64,000 nt of DNA, from positions 3,393,501 through 3,457,500 of the forward strand of contig NZ_CP019419.1 of assembly GCF_001975665.1 (NCBI RefSeq), in the 5' to 3' direction. The position numbers were made by a program, and so were the translations under genes. How positions within the stretch are numbered: the first letter of the stretch is position 1; every line of letters begins with the position of its first letter. A model generated the notes under the pieces. That model was not told the origin of the DNA and searched no databases. It saw only the letters and a program-made list of their open reading frames with translations. Shown here piece by piece: positions 52,031 to 60,025 of this stretch. Origin of the DNA: Polaribacter reichenbachii (lineage in GTDB: Bacteria > Bacteroidota > Bacteroidia > Flavobacteriales > Flavobacteriaceae).

Positions 52031-52912
52031 TTAATTATTTAATATTGCTACAATTTGTTCTTCGGAAATTACAGGATTTGCACCCTCGCTACTTGCAACA
52101 ATGGCACCAACTGCAGAGGCTTTATTTAAAGCCGCTTGTGGCTCAGTATCTTTTAATAATTGATCTATTAGCGTTGCTAAAAAAGAATCGCCAGCCCCAA
52201 CAGTATCCACTACTTTTATTTTATAGCCTTTATTGTAACAAAATTGTTGATCTTTAAATAGTATTGCTCCTTTTTTACCTAAGGTTACACAAATGCATTT
52301 TGTGTTTGTTTTTTTTGCAATCCATTGAATAATGGATTCTAAATTATCTGTAGGCTGCCCTAAAGCTTTTGCAATTTCAAAAATTTCTTCATCATTAAAT
52401 TTGATAAAATCTGCTGCATACATTAACTCTAATAAGGTTTCTATAGTATAATGAGGTGGTCTTAAATTGATGTCTAATATTTTATACTTTGCGCATTTTA
52501 AATATTCAAATAACGAGTCTCTAGAAATCGCATCTCTAGCAATTAAACTACCAAATACAAAAGCATCTGCTTTAGCAATCATTAATTTTGCATGCTCTTC
52601 TATGGCTATATGATCCCAAGCTCTTGGATGCATAATGGTGTAAGAAGCACTACCTTTAGCATTTAGCGAAACTTGTACATCGCCGGTTTTTAAATGTTTA
52701 TCTATCTGAACACCTTCTGCATTAATTTTATGATTTTTTATAAAAGCAGCAATTTCGTCCCCTTCTGTATCTTTACCAATTCTTGTAATAATTGCTACTT
52801 CATTATCTAAAGATTTTAATCTTGTGGCTACGTTTAAAGGAGCTCCTCCTATTTTTTTATGTGTAGGAAAAATATCCCACAAAACTTCTCCGAAACAAAC
52901 TATCTTTTTCAT
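52031..52912 (-). CDS. PfkB-family carbohydrate kinase, probable fructokinase
   Basis: A 293-residue ribokinase-fold kinase. The N-terminal sugar motif is GGAPLNVATRL (about 22-32), and the C-terminal signature VDTVGAGDSFLATLI holds the catalytic Asp. Next to mannitol dehydrogenase it most likely phosphorylates fructose to fructose 6-phosphate. Its start overlaps the stop of the dehydrogenase by 1 bp. Confidence 0.92.
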   Translation of the reverse strand: MKKIVCFGEVLWDIFPTHKKIGGAPLNVATRLKSLDNEVAIITRIGKDTEGDEIAAFIKNHKINAEGVQIDKHLKTGDVQVSLNAKGSASYTIMHPRAWDHIAIEEHAKLMIAKADAFVFGSLIARDAISRDSLFEYLKCAKYKILDINLRPPHYTIETLLELMYAADFIKFNDEEIFEIAKALGQPTDNLESIIQWIAKKTNTKCICVTLGKKGAILFKDQQFCYNKGYKIKVVDTVGAGDSFLATLIDQLLKDTEPQAALNKASAVGAIVASSEGANPVISEEQIVAILNN

Positions 52913-54411
52913 TAGGCTTTTGATTTAGCGTATTTGTTATTTAAAGCAATTACACAAGCTTCTACACCTTTATTTACAATATCTTGATAAGCTTCTGTGT
53001 ACGCTTTTACAAAAGTATTATTGGTGTTTAAATCTCCAAAAACACTGTCTATTTCTAAAAAAGTTGCTGGCTTAGTTTGTGCTTCAATCGCCTTAGATTG
53101 TAAGGTTATTTTTAGCGCATCTTTAATCGCTAAAGAGTTACCATTTTCATCAACACCAATGCTATAAATTGCCCAAGCAGCTGTTACCAAAGCAGCCATT
53201 TGAATGGATCCTTTATCTTCTAATTGACTATTGATGGTTGGTAGTATAAAAATCGGGAACTTAGCAGAAGTTTCAGAACAAATACGGTCTATTTGATCTT
53301 TAATGTTAATGTTACCAAAACGCTCTAACAACGAATGTTTATAATCGTGTAAATTGATGCCTTCTAAATCGCCTAAAGTAGGTGTAACTTCTACATCCAT
53401 ATAGTTATTCAGAAAGGTTCTAATGTTGGGGTTATTAACAGCTTCATCAATCGCATTATACCCAACTAAAGCCCCTAACAAACCTAATACAGAATGCCCA
53501 GCATTTAACAAGCTTAGTTTCATTTTTTCGTAAGGCACTACATCTTCTACAAACTGTGCGCCCACTTTTTCCCAAGCAGGTCTGCCCGCAATAAAATCAT
53601 CTTCAATAACCCATTGTTTAAATGGCTCACAAACTACCGGCCAAGCATCTTCAATGCCAGTATTTTCTTTTAGATAGGTAATATCTTCTGGCGATGTTAC
53701 TGGCGTAATACGATCTACCATGGCATTAGGGAAAGATACATTACTTTCAATCCAAGATACCAAGCTAGGTGCAGCTTTTGCTACATAACTCAACAGCATC
53801 TTTTTAGCCATATGCCCATTTCCTTGAATATTATCGCAAGACTGAATCGTGATTCCTTTTAAGCTACGCTCTTTTCTTAATTGTAACGCCTGGGTTAAAT
53901 AACCAAAGATGGTTTTTGGTGCCTCCGAATTTTCTAAATCATGAATGATATCTGGATTGGTAAAATCAAATTGTTTGGTAGCCTCATTATAATTATACCC
54001 CCCTTCTGTAATGGTTAAGGTGATGATCTTTACTTCTTCACTTGCCATTTTTTCAATGACTTGCTTCGGATTTTCTGGCGCAAACAAATATTCTACAATC
54101 GCACCAATTACTTGTTTGGTGTACGAACCATCTAATTCTTTAATGATTAAAGTATATAAACCATCTTGCTCTTTTAAAGTGTTGTAGATTTTTGTATCAA
54201 AATCTAATAAAGCCACACCACAAATACCCCAATCTTTACTACTTTCTTCGTGTAATAATTGGTCTGTATAAAAAGCTTCATGGGCTCTATGAAAACCACC
54301 AATACCTACGTGTACAATACCGGTTTTTAGGTCGTTTCTTTTGTAAGTTGGCGTAGTAATACGTTCTGCTATCACAGCTAGATTTTTATTGTTTAATTTT
54401 AAGTTTTCCAT
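52912..54411 (-). CDS. Mannitol dehydrogenase-family polyol dehydrogenase
   Basis: A 499-residue long-chain polyol dehydrogenase. The N-terminal NAD-binding part starts KTGIVHVGIGGFHRAHEAFY. The catalytic set Lys-x4-Asn-x2-His is intact in MKLSLLNAGHSVLG, and MVDRITPVTSPEDI and CEPFKQWVIEDDF are family features. It should oxidise mannitol to fructose, or act on a related polyol such as arabitol. It lies between the kinase and a permease gene. Confidence 0.95.
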   Translation of the reverse strand: MENLKLNNKNLAVIAERITTPTYKRNDLKTGIVHVGIGGFHRAHEAFYTDQLLHEESSKDWGICGVALLDFDTKIYNTLKEQDGLYTLIIKELDGSYTKQVIGAIVEYLFAPENPKQVIEKMASEEVKIITLTITEGGYNYNEATKQFDFTNPDIIHDLENSEAPKTIFGYLTQALQLRKERSLKGITIQSCDNIQGNGHMAKKMLLSYVAKAAPSLVSWIESNVSFPNAMVDRITPVTSPEDITYLKENTGIEDAWPVVCEPFKQWVIEDDFIAGRPAWEKVGAQFVEDVVPYEKMKLSLLNAGHSVLGLLGALVGYNAIDEAVNNPNIRTFLNNYMDVEVTPTLGDLEGINLHDYKHSLLERFGNINIKDQIDRICSETSAKFPIFILPTINSQLEDKGSIQMAALVTAAWAIYSIGVDENGNSLAIKDALKITLQSKAIEAQTKPATFLEIDSVFGDLNTNNTFVKAYTEAYQDIVNKGVEACVIALNNKYAKSKA

Positions 54412-54416
54412 GATCC

Positions 54417-56132
54417 TTATTTTTTTATTGAATTACTTCTTCTTAATACCCAAATTGATGTAATGAAGTAAATTACTGTACACACGAATCCGTAGGTATA
54501 AAAGAATTCACGATTTGCTACATATTCACTTTTATTTGCGCTGCCAAATAATACCATACTAGACAACACTAACGTAATGATTAAAACAAGTATACCTACC
54601 CATTTTAATACTTTTGTAAATGCACTATTATCGATAACAGGTGCTGTTTCTTGTTTTGCTTTTTCTTCTTGAAACTTTTCGATATTTATGTTTCGTGTCC
54701 TTTCTTTTTCTTCTTCTACAGGATACCTTTCTTTAGCACCATATTTACCAGCTAAGAAGGTATAGATAATAATGGTGAAAATCCAAGTAGGAATAAACAA
54801 ATAATAGAAAGACATTACATTTAAAGCATTTAGCCCAAAACCAAATACCAAGCCTAAAGCCCAAGAAGCAATGGCTGGAGTGCTATAGGTTAATTTTTGA
54901 TAACGTGCAAAATAACGTGTATAGCCTATTTTAGGAAATATCTGATGCTCTGCAAACACAATACTACCCACAGGCACAACCAATAAACCTGCATACGTTA
55001 ATAAAGGTAACATTTGAGAAAACACAAAAGGGAAACACGCCACTACAACAGTAACAATACCTACAATAATGGTGGTCTTTTTTCTTGATGTCTTTGTAAA
55101 TATGGCTTGAGCAGCTAAACCTGCTCTATACAGATTGGCTACAGCTGTGGTCCAACCTGCCACAATTACAATTACAAAACCAGACCAACCCAAAGCATAA
55201 TAAGCTACATCTCCTGGATCTAATTCCACAATAGATTTCCCAATAATTACAGCAGCTCCTGCCCCCATAACTCCTGCAGATATCCAAGCAATAAAATGTC
55301 CAAACATCATTCCTGTACTTGTACTTAATCCGTACACTTTCTTTTTTGCAAAACGGAATAATGCCATATCTATCAATCCGAAATGCGTTATGGAATTGGC
55401 AGCCCAAGCAAAACCAATGACTTCTAATAAACCAATACCAGGTTCACCATCACTATTTACCCCTGTCCAAATAGATTCATCACCTAAATGAATCAACTCG
55501 CTCCAACCACTTGGAATTGTTTGCCCCAAAACCTCTAAAGATAAGGCTGGTAACAAAACAAAGGCACCACTAATAAACATGACAAATAACCAAGGTGCAC
55601 AAATGGATGAGAATTTAGACACCGCTTTAAATCCGAAGATAGCAATTGCCACAACCACAGCACCTACACACAATACAATGAGAATAAACCAAAGATTTGT
55701 TGGGTACCAATCGAGTTGGGCAGGAATGTTAAAAGCAAATCGAACCGCTGTTGATGATACTGTAATCATTGCTGCAGAAATTACTGTAAAAATAATTACA
55801 TTGGCCCAGTTGTATAGTTTGGTCATTGAATCTCCTGCTATTTTATTTAAGTAGGTATATAAACTCAATCTTGTTTCTACAGCTATGGGAGACGTTATAA
55901 ACGTCCAACTCAATACCGCTAAAATATTACCAATTAATAACCCTAATATAATATCTAAGGTAGTTGCCCCTAAAGCTACAAAAGTAGCTCCAATTACAAA
56001 CTCAGTGGCTGCAACATGTTCTGCTGCATACAAACCTGCAAAATGCGTCCAATTATATAGTTTGTGTTTTCCAATTGGTAATTGTTCTTCTTCCACGTTG
56101 TTAAACTGCGGAAAGTTATTGGATGTTTCCAT
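54417..56132 (-). CDS. NCS1-like cytosine/purine-type permease
   Basis: A 571-residue inner-membrane protein with about 12 transmembrane segments and a charged linker (KEERTRNINIEKFQEEKAK-like) near residues 470-500. The N-terminal WTHFAGLYAAEHVAATEFVIGAT and the overall layout are like nucleobase:cation symporter-1 proteins. Lying in a polyol operon it may transport the polyol instead of a nucleobase; substrate is inferred from position only. It starts 29 bp after the beta-barrel gene ends and is 5 bp from the dehydrogenase. Confidence 0.78.
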   Translation of the reverse strand: METSNNFPQFNNVEEEQLPIGKHKLYNWTHFAGLYAAEHVAATEFVIGATFVALGATTLDIILGLLIGNILAVLSWTFITSPIAVETRLSLYTYLNKIAGDSMTKLYNWANVIIFTVISAAMITVSSTAVRFAFNIPAQLDWYPTNLWFILIVLCVGAVVVAIAIFGFKAVSKFSSICAPWLFVMFISGAFVLLPALSLEVLGQTIPSGWSELIHLGDESIWTGVNSDGEPGIGLLEVIGFAWAANSITHFGLIDMALFRFAKKKVYGLSTSTGMMFGHFIAWISAGVMGAGAAVIIGKSIVELDPGDVAYYALGWSGFVIVIVAGWTTAVANLYRAGLAAQAIFTKTSRKKTTIIVGIVTVVVACFPFVFSQMLPLLTYAGLLVVPVGSIVFAEHQIFPKIGYTRYFARYQKLTYSTPAIASWALGLVFGFGLNALNVMSFYYLFIPTWIFTIIIYTFLAGKYGAKERYPVEEEKERTRNINIEKFQEEKAKQETAPVIDNSAFTKVLKWVGILVLIITLVLSSMVLFGSANKSEYVANREFFYTYGFVCTVIYFITSIWVLRRSNSIKK

Positions 56133-56161
56133 ATTATTTTTGTTTATAGTTAATCGTTAAT

Positions 56162-56956
56162 TTAAAATAAAGTAAGGTCTACTTGTAATACGGTTTTTTC
56201 TTGTTCTGGGTTCCACATTAATGTAACATCCACAGGAAGCTTATAATCTAGTATTGATAATTGTTTGTTATAAGTAGCTCCTACATTTATGATGTTTCCT
56301 GCACTTTGTGTATAAAATGTTTTATCTGTAAAAAAAGACCAAGCTCCCCCAGCAAATAGTGATAAACTCTCTGTTTTGTTTTGCCAAACTTTGCTATTTA
56401 CCTCAAAATAGTGCGTCCAAGAATTTGTTAAACTACCATCAGATTGTACTTCATAATCTCCAGAACCACCGTTTATAATGGTTGCTAAATACAAAAGTGT
56501 ATTTGGAGTTAGATTATATCCGAAGTTAACATCTACAAAATTATAACCCTGTGTTTTGTCATAACTCCAATAGCTTAGTTTGTCTCCTCGTTCTTCTACA
56601 CCTGTATAGTTATTATGCGTAACAGCTTCTATAAAAAAGCGGTCTGAGAATCTGTATTTTGTATAAATAGACAATTCTTTATAATACGCACTTACATTGT
56701 TGCCCGTATTTATGTTGCTCACATCTACAGGACTAAAACTTGCTCCTCCCCAAAAACCAAAGGTAAATTTCTTGTTTTTAGAGTTAAATTCTAAGCTGGT
56801 GGCAAATAAAGCCCCTGGGTGTACTACAAAACCGTGCCAAGTATGCATGTTCTTTACATGCGCACTAATGCTAAAAGGTTTGTACTCTTTTTTAACTGCT
56901 GTGGTTTGTGCCTGTGTACTAAGCACATAAAATACTAAAATAATCGCTAACCACAT
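56162..56956 (-). CDS. Outer-membrane beta-barrel protein of the polyol operon
   Basis: I start at ATG 56956, which begins MWLAIILVFYVLSTQAQ, a normal signal peptide; an upstream ATG at 57019 in the same frame adds 21 polar residues and is less likely. The mature protein is made of amphipathic strands (TFGFWGGASFSPV, NFVDVNFGYNLTPNTLLYLATI) and ends with a terminal Phe (LQVDLTLF), as outer-membrane barrels do. It may be the porin for the polyol. First gene of the operon. Confidence 0.75.
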   Translation of the reverse strand: MWLAIILVFYVLSTQAQTTAVKKEYKPFSISAHVKNMHTWHGFVVHPGALFATSLEFNSKNKKFTFGFWGGASFSPVDVSNINTGNNVSAYYKELSIYTKYRFSDRFFIEAVTHNNYTGVEERGDKLSYWSYDKTQGYNFVDVNFGYNLTPNTLLYLATIINGGSGDYEVQSDGSLTNSWTHYFEVNSKVWQNKTESLSLFAGGAWSFFTDKTFYTQSAGNIINVGATYNKQLSILDYKLPVDVTLMWNPEQEKTVLQVDLTLF

Positions 56957-57046
56957 TGTTGAATGTTGCTTTTTAGTATTTAAAATAAGATCTTGAAGTG
57001 ATAAGATTAAAGCATTCATTGGATCGTTTTTAATCAGCGAAAATAT

Positions 57047-57069
57047 ATAACGTCATTTTTACGTTTATT
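57047..57069. promoter_or_regulatory. Candidate operator for the Nudix-type regulator, site 1
   Basis: The sequence has ACGT-N7-ACGT (57050-57064) followed by TTATT. On the minus strand a TATATTTT promoter-like element lies immediately downstream, so a bound repressor would block the polyol operon. Confidence 0.5.
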
Positions 57070-57196
57070 TTTCAAATGTATAAAAATAATATTTACCAAA
57101 TGTTAATTTTCGTCAAAATAATAGGTTTATTTACCATTTATGTGTTCTAAATTGATAAATATCATCTTAAAACATTAATATGGGTTAAAATATTAT

Positions 57197-57217
57197 AGAC
57201 GTTAAATAAACGTTTAT
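57197..57217. promoter_or_regulatory. Candidate operator for the Nudix-type regulator, site 2
   Basis: It has the same ACGT-N7-ACGT layout (57199-57213) followed by TTATT, and contains AATAAACGTTTATT, a perfect palindrome. A TATATTTTG element lies 7 bp downstream, before the regulator gene. Confidence 0.52.
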
Positions 57218-57256
57218 TACTATATTTTGTTTAGATTTGTAACAGAAATAATATTT

Positions 57257-57994
57257 ATGACAAACGAGTTGATACAAAATTTATCGGTAGATTGTGTGGT
57301 TTTTGGATTTGACACCAATACCAAGACTTTAAACGTATTATTAATAAAACGTTATTTGGAGGATGAAAAAACCAATCAACCCTTAGTAGACGATTATGTG
57401 TTAACCGGATATCATGTATATCAGAATGAAAGCTTAGACGATTCTGCTACGCGTGTATTAAAGGAATTAACTGGATTAACTGGGCAGTACAAAAAACAGT
57501 TTAAGGCTTTTGGTGATCCGAATCGTTTAAAGAATGAAAAGGATTTGATTTGGGTAGAAAACCAAAGATTTAATGTAAGAACGATTACTATTGCCTATTA
57601 TTTTCTATTAAAAACCGAAGATGTAGATGTTTCTAATAATACCTACCAAGCCAAATGGCATCCTATTAATCAATTGCCTAAAATAGGTTTCGATCATAAA
57701 CAAATTATCTTAGAGGCATACGAAGATTTAAAAACAAAATGTTTGTCTGAGCCTATTATCTTTGAGTTGTTACCCGATAAGTTTACGATTAATGATGTGC
57801 AAGACTTATATGAATCAATCTTAAACATAGAAATCGATAATCGTAATTTTAGGCGTAAAGTTATTAATAAGAAGTATATTATTCCTTTGGATGAAAAACA
57901 AGTGGGAGTTTCTAAAAGACCTGCGCAATTGTATATGTTTAGTAAAGACATTTATCAGAAAATATATCAGAAGAGTTATTTGATTAATATATAA
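57257..57994 (+). CDS. NrtR/AraR-type Nudix-domain transcriptional regulator
   Basis: I use ATG 57257 (MTNELIQNLSVDCVVFGFD), the usual start of this family. The 245-residue protein has a Nudix-like sensor (about 10-145) with the degenerate box LKELTGLTGQYKKQF and YVLTGYHVYQNESLDDSATR. A winged HTH follows at about 165-235 (FTINDVQDLYESILNIEIDNRNFRRKV). Bacteroidota members regulate sugar catabolism by binding pathway intermediates. It diverges from the polyol operon and probably controls it. Confidence 0.92.
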   Translation: MTNELIQNLSVDCVVFGFDTNTKTLNVLLIKRYLEDEKTNQPLVDDYVLTGYHVYQNESLDDSATRVLKELTGLTGQYKKQFKAFGDPNRLKNEKDLIWVENQRFNVRTITIAYYFLLKTEDVDVSNNTYQAKWHPINQLPKIGFDHKQIILEAYEDLKTKCLSEPIIFELLPDKFTINDVQDLYESILNIEIDNRNFRRKVINKKYIIPLDEKQVGVSKRPAQLYMFSKDIYQKIYQKSYLINI

Positions 57995-58410
57995 CTGTAC
58001 TCAATACTAGTTTTTCTCATTTCAATCGTAAAATTCACTAGAACTGACAGTTATTGGTTTGGGGTTGTTTGACCACATAGACACATAGGGAACATAGTTT
58101 TTTTTGTCTCTTGTCATTTCGACTTTTTGGAGAAATCGCATAACAACATAATTCATAAAACTCGTGTTCTCGATATTAATTTTTCTCATTACAATCATAA
58201 AACGCACTCGAACTAACAGGTGTGGGTTTGGGTTGACCACATAGACACATAGGGAACATAGTTTTTATGTTTGTCTCTTGTCATTTCGACTTTTTGGAGA
58301 AATCTTATCCCAATATGAATGATAAAAAGCTGTTCTCGATACTAATTGCACTCATTTCAATCGTGAAATTCACTAGAACTGACAGTTTAGGTTTTAATTG
58401 AGCTAAAAGG
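57995..58410. repeat. Interspersed repeat cluster, copies R1-R3
   Basis: Three copies of a ~55-bp unit (core TTCTCGATACTAATTTTTCT and GAACTGACAG) at about 57995-58052, 58164-58220 and 58331-58388 alternate with CTTGTCATTTCGACTTTTTG units (58109-58137, 58274-58304) and GACCACATAGACACATAGGG units. Together they make about two tandem ~165-bp composite repeats. A 72-codon frame across them is an artefact. Confidence 0.8.
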
Positions 58411-58412
58411 TG

Positions 58413-58620
58413 TGTAAAAGAGAAGAGCACACAACCTTTTACGGTTATGTACTCTTGCAATTCAATCCCCCAATCGAATCACTTTTCATTTAGTGCTAAA
58501 AACACTACATCTTCATAAGCACTTTTTCTACTGCTGTTCGGTTGGGTAAACTACCATTATTAACTATCAAACCTACTTTTGTTATCAATAAAAAATCTTG
58601 TTTTGTATTGATCGTGTAAA
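58413..58620 (-). ncRNA. Possible small RNA unit with duplicated leader
   Basis: A 32-bp segment at about 58581-58612 (plus-strand GTTATCAAT ... TCTTGTTTTGTATTGAT) matches the leader of the DUF6515 gene 1 kb away. Some 145 bp on, a minus-strand terminator hairpin (58424-58455) is followed by a U-rich tail. Only frames of 14 codons or fewer lie between. Either a small structured RNA or the remains of a deleted gene is possible. Confidence 0.35.
58424..58455 (-). terminator. Intrinsic terminator, minus strand
   Basis: The minus-strand RNA folds a 13-bp stem (AGAGUACAUAACC with GGUUGUGUGCUCU, two G-U pairs) around a 6-nt loop, then UCUCUUUU. On the plus strand the same positions would be mismatches, which fixes the direction. 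Confidence 0.7.
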
Positions 58621-58809
58621 ATTAGTATTTATTGAAATTTTAAATGAAGCAAAATAGGTATATGACTTTTTCGTGTCTACTAAAAACACTTTTATATAGA
58701 CGAACGTTTTTTACTAAACACCACTTTAACAAGTCTTTAACTTAATTTTTAGATATCTAACATTTTGATTTATTGAAGAATCGTATAAATATTTAGATGG
58801 TAAAATAAC

Positions 58810-58866
58810 TGTTCTCGATACTAGTTTTTCTCTTTACAATCGTAAAATGCACTCAAACTGACAGTA
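58810..58866. repeat. Interspersed repeat copy R4
   Basis: A further copy of the TTCTCGATACTAGTTTTTCT unit ending AACTGACAG, just beyond the terminator of the DUF6515 gene. Confidence 0.75.
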
Positions 58867-58874
58867 AAATCTAA

Positions 58875-58911
58875 TAAAAAAGAGCACATATAATTTGTAC
58901 TATATGCACTC
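58875..58911 (-). terminator. Intrinsic terminator of DUF6515 gene
   Basis: Minus-strand RNA GAGUGCAUAUA pairs with UAUAUGUGCUC (11 pairs, two G-U) around a 9-nt loop and is followed by UUUUUUAUU. Confidence 0.72.
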
Positions 58912-58943
58912 CTCAATCACTAATCAATCAACCAAATTGAAAC

Positions 58944-59558
58944 TTAATTCATTTCTATAATTCCTACTATTTCGTAGGCTCTCATACCATCTACTTGTAC
59001 TTTTTCGTACAATATGTTAGCGTATTCGTAATATGTTTGTCCGTCTATAACTACTTTTTCAACTTCATCTGGTAGTTCGTAAACAATGGTTCCTATTTCT
59101 GGATCTACCACCTCATAAGCATTATTACTTTGTATGTAAAAAACACCTTCTGTATAATAATAGTTATTGTTGTTGAAACGGATTCTTCTGTGGTTAGCAG
59201 GTAGAATGTTTATGCGAAAACCCACTTTAGGCGCAATCGCTATATATAGTCCCCTAGAATAGGTATAATAACGGTTGTTGGCATAATAGTAGTTGTTACC
59301 TCTAAAACTTACTGTTCTTTTGTTTGGTACATTTCTTACAGCTACCACTTTTCTAGATGATTTTTTATACGTTACCGTAGATCTAGGTACTCTTTTTGTA
59401 GTACTGGTTCTATTATTGCTATTCGTAGTTACTGTTCTTTTAGTTACTGTTGTTGTTTTTTTAGTACTTGTATCTCTTCTAGATTGTGCATTGGCTTGCG
59501 TGCTGATTGCCAACACAAATAAAGAAGGTAAAATAAACTTTGATATCCTAACGTTCAT
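58944..59558 (-). CDS. DUF6515 family secreted protein
   Basis: A 204-residue exported protein (signal ending ISTQANAQ). A Thr/Arg/Lys-rich basic region (residues about 25-80; TKKTTTVTKRTVTTNSN) is followed by repeats of short aromatic strands (FRGNNYYYANNRYYTYSRG, FNNNNYYYTEGVFYIQ, IDGQTYYEYANILYEKV). This is the DUF6515 layout. Function unknown; a surface or cell-wall-associated role is plausible because of the basic linker. It has its own leader and terminator. Confidence 0.85.
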   Translation of the reverse strand: MNVRISKFILPSLFVLAISTQANAQSRRDTSTKKTTTVTKRTVTTNSNNRTSTTKRVPRSTVTYKKSSRKVVAVRNVPNKRTVSFRGNNYYYANNRYYTYSRGLYIAIAPKVGFRINILPANHRRIRFNNNNYYYTEGVFYIQSNNAYEVVDPEIGTIVYELPDEVEKVVIDGQTYYEYANILYEKVQVDGMRAYEIVGIIEMN

Positions 59559-60025
59559 AATGCTACTTTTTAAATTAAACTTCTTTTTGTTATCAATACT
59601 AAGACCTTGTTTTGCATTGATAGTTTAAAGGTATCTTTTAAATAAAAGTTAAAAAAAGAAAATAGACGTTTGCAGTTATTCTAACTACAGAATGGTGTTT
59701 TTTATAGAACAGATATTTTGGTTTAGTATGTTATTGACTAGTTTTTTGTGTTTTTTTTATCATATAGAAACATAGAAAACATAGTATTTGAATTTTCTTA
59801 ATTAACTGTTGTTTTTACTCCTTGTCATTTCGACTTTATGGAGAAATCTCATAAGAACATAAATTATAAAACTCGTGTTCTCGATACTAATTTTTCTCAT
59901 TGCAATCGAAAAATTCACTCGAACTGACAGTTGTTGATTTGTATTTTGAGTGGGTTAGATTGAACACATAGTAACATAGAAAACATAGTATTTTAAATAG
60001 CCCCATAATAAAATAGAGCTATATC
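59559..60025. other. Intergenic region with leader motif and repeat copy R5
   Basis: It holds the DUF6515 leader with TTATCAATA ... TTGTTTTGCATTGAT (59599-59625, partner of the element at 58581), a TTGTCATTTCGACTTTATGG unit at 59822, and repeat R5 (59875-59930). No gene seen. Confidence 0.6.

Noticed and set aside
58022..58240. A 72-codon leftward frame in the interspersed repeats
   Set aside because: It is made entirely of repeat units shared with non-coding copies nearby.
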